NCBI GenBank assembly: GCA_950106755.1
Contig: OX467090.1
Location: 16,863,489 to 16,927,488 of the forward strand
Length of the DNA stretch: 64,000 bases
From: Climacium dendroides
Taxonomy: Eukaryota > Streptophyta > Bryopsida > Hypnales > Climaciaceae
Direction: 5' to 3'
Position 1 is the stretch's first letter; every line of letters starts with the position of its first letter. Made by a program: the position numbers and the translations under genes. Below, in pieces: positions 59,631 through 64,000 of this stretch. The notes beneath the pieces are model-generated. The model saw only the letters and a list, made by a program, of their open reading frames with translations, had not been told where the DNA came from and did no database searches.

Positions 59631-60069
59631 ATGAAGTTGCAAGATTTCGAGTCTCAACCAGAAGCAGAACTAGAGTTTTTTTTTATCTCAACTGCCGGAT
59701 CAACCAACCCAATTAATGTCAACAATACCGCGACAAGTTCGTCCTCGAGAGGAAGATGGACCTTCTTGGCCATTGAAACAACCTTGTATGAAGCAGCATC
59801 GGCACGGCAATCTTCAAAGAGATGCTTGTACTTTGGTGATTTTGCTCCAAGTTGGTTGTATTGAACCAAGCACTCAAAATGTGACTTTTGAGAGTAGTTT
59901 TGAGGGATTTAATGAAGAGCAGTACTATTGCATGGTTAGGCCAATTAGAGGAAGTCCTGGCCATCAATGTTGGTTGAAAGGGCTAGTGAATTCTTTAACA
60001 AAGGCCGAACGTGCAGACTATGTAGTTGCTACCGTCCGGTGCATTTTGAAGTCCTTGCAAATGGAGTAG
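59631..60069 (+). pseudogene. Unrecognised ORF with homopolymer frameshift
   Basis: From an ATG at 59,631 the frame reads MKLQDFESQPEAELEFF and then meets a run of nine T (59,676-59,684). Reading continues in the next frame as LSQLPDQPTQLMSTIPRQVR, then EEDGPSWPLKQP, FESSFEGFNEEQYYC and LVNSLTKAERADYVVATVRC to a stop at 60,067-60,069, about 145 residues in all. With eight T the two parts would be one frame. I do not recognise the protein. It is either a recent frameshift, a sequencing error in the homopolymer, or chance. Confidence 0.4.
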
Positions 60070-63000
60070 TATTCTTCTTCGACTTCATTTTTGCCTTTGT
60101 TTGGCTTTTATTTTAGTATAGTGACCATTTCATATTTTATAGTTCATCCATATGTTTAAAATCGAAGGATAGAGGTTTAAACAAGATTTACCTACTAAAA
60201 TTTAACTTTGGTGGTAGTTTGGGCCTTTGGAGGTGAGATGAACCTTCTAGAAGGTCTTTCTTATGACTAATGAAGGTTTAAAGACCCATGGTGATTGTAC
60301 ATGGATTGTCCCCCCCTACTCTAGGGTTTATTTGGTAGGTAGGTCCCATTTTTCCTTTGCTTAGTCGGATTTGTGTGTAAGAAAAGGAAATAAGAGACCC
60401 ATGACTTCGAGAAGTCATAACTTTTGATGTACTTTGAATTTTGCAATGAAATTTTGAGAGTTTGCTTCTGAAGTTCTTATACTTCCAAAAGACCATTTTT
60501 TTCTTGATTTGAAGATGTGAATAAAAAGTTATAAGCGAGTGAGTGGAAGGAGGTCTACTGCCACTTAGTTGAAGAGGGGCAGAGATTTGAGCGACCATCG
60601 TGACTTGTAATTTTTACCTTTCTCCTTGAAACTTAGAAGCATTAGAGTAGTCTTTTTTAGCTTTTTAAAGACTCATTTTTCAAGATATTTGAAGCATTTT
60701 AGAAAAAGTTATGAGAATTTGAGTGAAGAAAGGTTTAATACATTTTTATTTGGAGAGTTTGGGTGAGGTTTGCAGGTGGATGCATTTGATGCATCCTATT
60801 TGCTTTCATTTTCTCGCTTAAGTGTTATTTGGGGAAGAGGATCGAATGTAGAATTCTTGGTTTTTGTCATGGTACCTTCCTCGTGGTGAACTTTGTTCAA
60901 TTTTGTATTTATGGATAGGTATTTTCAATTTTTAGTTGTATCGTGGTGGTAAGGTCGGGTTAATGGCCGGCAAAACCATTGAGTGTGCACCAAGTGGGCG
61001 GTTTTAGCTTCCCTTTGTGGTGAGGCTGGAGTGATGACCAATAGATCATAAAGTTTGGTGGTGATGCAGGTGTAGGTATAGATTGTCTTTACCTTGTAGA
61101 TAGTTACAGGTACTCAAGTAGATATCAAAACTACTTGGAAGTGTTTGTATTTCAGGCTTTGAACTAGTTGTAGATATTAATGAGGCTTGTAAGCCTAATC
61201 GACGTTGGATACTATTAGATGCCTTGGGTCTTGAGTGCAAACAGGGTTGTTAGTTTAGATTGAACTGTGTTTTGAAAACAAGATTGGATTTAGGAAACCT
61301 TACTTCCTTCTCCTTTTAATTTCATCTTTTTTAGTTGCAGCCAGATACCTCGTATATTCCCGAAGCAAACCCCTCTCACCCCGACAATGTTCTTTAAGAA
61401 TTTTAGGGTTTAAGATTTAGGGTGGACGATTTCAAGTCTAAGCTTCATAGAAACTACTTATTGTTGGATGTATATCTTCATATTCTATTGTACAGTGACA
61501 TGCTTATGCTATAGTGCTTCAATGGTCATTTGAACATTAGAGCTCTAATTGCTGAACAATTGTAATTGCAATGTATAGGATAAGTTTAACATGTTTATGC
61601 AATAGAGTAAGAATGCATGAGGGAGGCAATCCATTTCTGACCACTTAAGCACTTTTAGCATATAAAAAATGTTGATATATTGGTTGAACAAATTTTCACA
61701 TGCACAAAAATTGTATTTAGGGCGATTCCATATTCGCTTTAAACTTTATTTCTTAAAACAAAATTCCCACTTCTTTTGTACTTGAAGATTGGGTTCAACC
61801 CGTTGTGGTTATATAGGCCTTTTTTTTACAACTAAGGCCTGGTTGCAATATTGACAGGCTTGCAGCCAATCATTATGTACTACAATAGTGTTAGCAACTA
61901 TGCCGTGGATAATCAATATTCATCTTTAATGCACGGGAAGCTAACCCCCTATAGTGCCAAAATATGAAAATGAGGTGGTGCTCATTTGAAATGGTTTGTG
62001 CACCATAGCAAGTTCTAGTTAATTTACAAATTTAGAAAACCGTTCAGTGCATAGTTGTTTGATCCTTGAGTTGCCTCTTGGTACCGAGAAGCAACTTTTT
62101 GGTGGTCACCTTATGCATCATTTTCTTCTGTTGTCCTACCATCTTCATTATAAAAATTGAATATGGACAAGGTCAATTGAACTGGATAGGTTCAGAGTAA
62201 GGCCATTGTTAAATTTCTGGCATTCATTCATTAACAATATCAACGGCCCTATATGAACATTCAATGGTCAGAGATATACATGAATCATCCTAGAGGGTTG
62301 AAGACAAGCAAGAACACTTGCTACTACAACATCATTGGAATACATCACCCGAAGGTATTTAGCTCTATGTTCTATTGTTCTCAGGGGGTACACTCCTCCT
62401 TTTTTTAATGTTAGCGTGCGAACAAAACTTTGGACCTCCTATATAATTTTTAAATTTTAAATAAAATTAGATGGAAAAAATATGAACAAATTTTTCTACT
62501 TTAAAAGTTTATGTTTTGAATTATTGATATTTTTATTTCTTAATAATGATTAGTTACAATTTTTGAAGTAAAAAGATACATTGTAGAACTGAAAAATAAC
62601 TTTTACACTCCTATATTATATAAGAAAAAATTGTTTAAAAAATGAATTAAAAATTTCTAAAAATAACTCTCTATTGAAAGTTCATTTTGAGTTGAATATT
62701 GATCGGGTGGTCATCTAAATGTGTTCTCTAAAAACATTTGAGTTAAAAAAACACGTCAATTTAGTGCATTTTTAACCTCTTCTAGAAATCATTCCATATT
62801 TTATTTGAGTTTGAAATTTTGGGAGTAGAATCCTATAGTCATTAGTAAACAATGCTCAAAATTTAAAGTTAAAATTATAGTTTATTAGAAACCACTTGTT
62901 CACATGTGGTTTGTTGTAATAGAACTAAATGCACCCCTCGGGTCTATGTTAGTACCTACGGCTTAGAGCTACGTTCATGTCCTAATTAGATTTGAGCTTC

Positions 63001-63686
63001 AAGATACTACTTTGAAGAATACGTTTTACTTTGTTAAAGCTAAAGCTTGGAGTATGAATAAAAAGATCTACTTCTACATTTAATTGGTAGACGCCAACAA
63101 ACAGAAAGTACAAGTGTTTGCAATTTGTCCATTGCCCTCTTTTTTCTAGAGCCTTTGTTGAGCTCTCCTTGAAATACAGGCAAGTGCATTCAAGAAATGA
63201 ACCTATAGTGACTATGTACTGTTCAATAGCAGGCGGTATACTTGAGTCAAGCGTAATGATGCACCCTAATCTAGGATGCAGTACTATAGTTACCTGACGA
63301 ACCGTTGCCTTCAACATTAGGGTTGAAGCGCAATAGTTAGCTTGTTTTGTTTTAGGTACTTTAGGATTCCTTTGAATATTTTTGCCTGACCACATACAAA
63401 CATACTAGGATGCTCTGTAGGAGACTCCGAAATTTGAACCCCTAAAACATCAACTGGTAGATCATGGTTCCCAAATAGCTTGCAGGGGAAGATCTCAATA
63501 CGCTGTGGAAGACAAAACCCCACATATTGAAGATCCAAAATGTTAAACTAGTTCACTGGCCAAATGTCTAGTACTTCTAGTTTAGAGAGAACTCATTTTT
63601 GTCGTGAACCTTTCATGCAACGCAAAATGTCATCGTTGTAGAAGAAAAATTGTATCTTCTCAATTCTATTCTTTCTATAATTGTCC
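60070..63686. other. Intergenic with a two-copy diverged repeat
   Basis: At about 60,395-60,775 two diverged tandem units of roughly 195 bp share AAGTTATGAG, CTTGATTTGAAG and GAGTGAGTGGAAGG-like phrases. A minus-strand frame at 62,982-63,538 (LQYVGFCLPQRIEIFPCKLF and following) is protein-like in places, but neither domain nor splice chain is clear. The rest is AT-rich without supported features. Confidence 0.4.
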
Positions 63687-63881
63687 ATGCTTCCGGTGTA
63701 CGTAGATGCAACACTGGCTCTATTGCCATGCACTATCTTCGCAGCGTACTTCTTCGTTGTAATGGCTTGTATTGCAAAACATGCCTTGGAGAGATGTCTT
63801 ATTCAATGGGACAATATACCATTATGGGCAATTTCGTTAAAATGGCGAAATTCCTCTACTTTGGTAGTTTTTACAGTTTAG
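63687..63881 (+). CDS. Small hydrophobic ORF, possible partial gene
   Basis: An ATG-started frame of 64 residues with a hydrophobic N-terminal half (LALLPCTIFAAYFFVVMACI), then KHALERCLIQWDNIPLWAIS, ending at a stop. It would make a small membrane or signal-anchored peptide. No homologue recognised and no flanking evidence; it may equally be chance. Confidence 0.2.
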   Translation: MLPVYVDATLALLPCTIFAAYFFVVMACIAKHALERCLIQWDNIPLWAISLKWRNSSTLVVFTV

Positions 63882-64000
63882 AGCGGGTGTTTTGAAGTGT
63901 ACAAACGTCATAGATATCTTAAATCTATATCACTCTTAGATGTTTGAAATCTATACCTGTGTTAGATGTCACTTTTACAATTTAGATCGTGCAATCTGAA

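Overview
This is a eukaryotic nuclear window from a land plant. Spliceable multi-exon genes include a plant-type QALGGH C2H2 zinc finger, RPW8-like defence domains and a WAV2-type alpha/beta hydrolase. Intergenic DNA is AT-rich and full of class II transposons; I recognised no LTR retrotransposon. A bryophyte (moss-like) source is my guess and is weakly supported.

Layout. 0-2.5 kb: a four-exon JAGGED-like C2H2 zinc-finger gene. 6.4-7.5 kb: a stand-alone RPW8-like gene. 8.3-28.6 kb: a very large palindrome whose arms (about 7.1 and 8.2 kb) each carry, transcribed outwards, a 5'UTR-like exon, a frameshifted NSUN2/TRM4 fragment and a complete seven-exon WAV2/BEM46-like gene (305 aa, six differences between copies). 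The 5 kb spacer holds a TA-flanked MITE and an array of about 240-bp repeats in both orientations. The right arm alone carries a 964-bp transposon with a TTA duplication. 31.1-32.0 kb: a longer relative of the spacer MITE. 32.8-33.8 kb: a second stand-alone RPW8-like gene, so the palindrome sits between two RPW8-like paralogues. 36-40.4 kb: an imperfect foldback, tandem repeats and a minus-strand multi-pass membrane protein (choline-transporter-like candidate).

42.7-47.3 kb is a pseudogene zone: a degenerate zinc-finger-like gene and an unprocessed importin-beta fragment split by a 227-bp CACTA MITE (TCT duplication), followed by a 337-bp hAT MITE (8-bp duplication TTGGAGAT) filled with a minisatellite. 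48,545-58,338 is a 9.8-kb CACTA-type element with matching termini and a GAA duplication. I see no transposase in it; instead it carries a ten-copy dyad-symmetric repeat array, coiled-coil and Ser/Thr-rich cargo genes and a gap-free 1,466-bp inverted repeat. A further TA-flanked MITE follows, then mostly unassigned DNA to the end.

Functionally the window combines host genes (a putative transcription factor, two immune-type RPW8 proteins, a duplicated hydrolase, a membrane transporter candidate) with nested DNA transposons. The most unusual structures are the two palindromes: one duplicates a whole host gene head to head with signs of inter-arm gene conversion, the other could supply a 1.5-kb hairpin RNA from a CACTA element.
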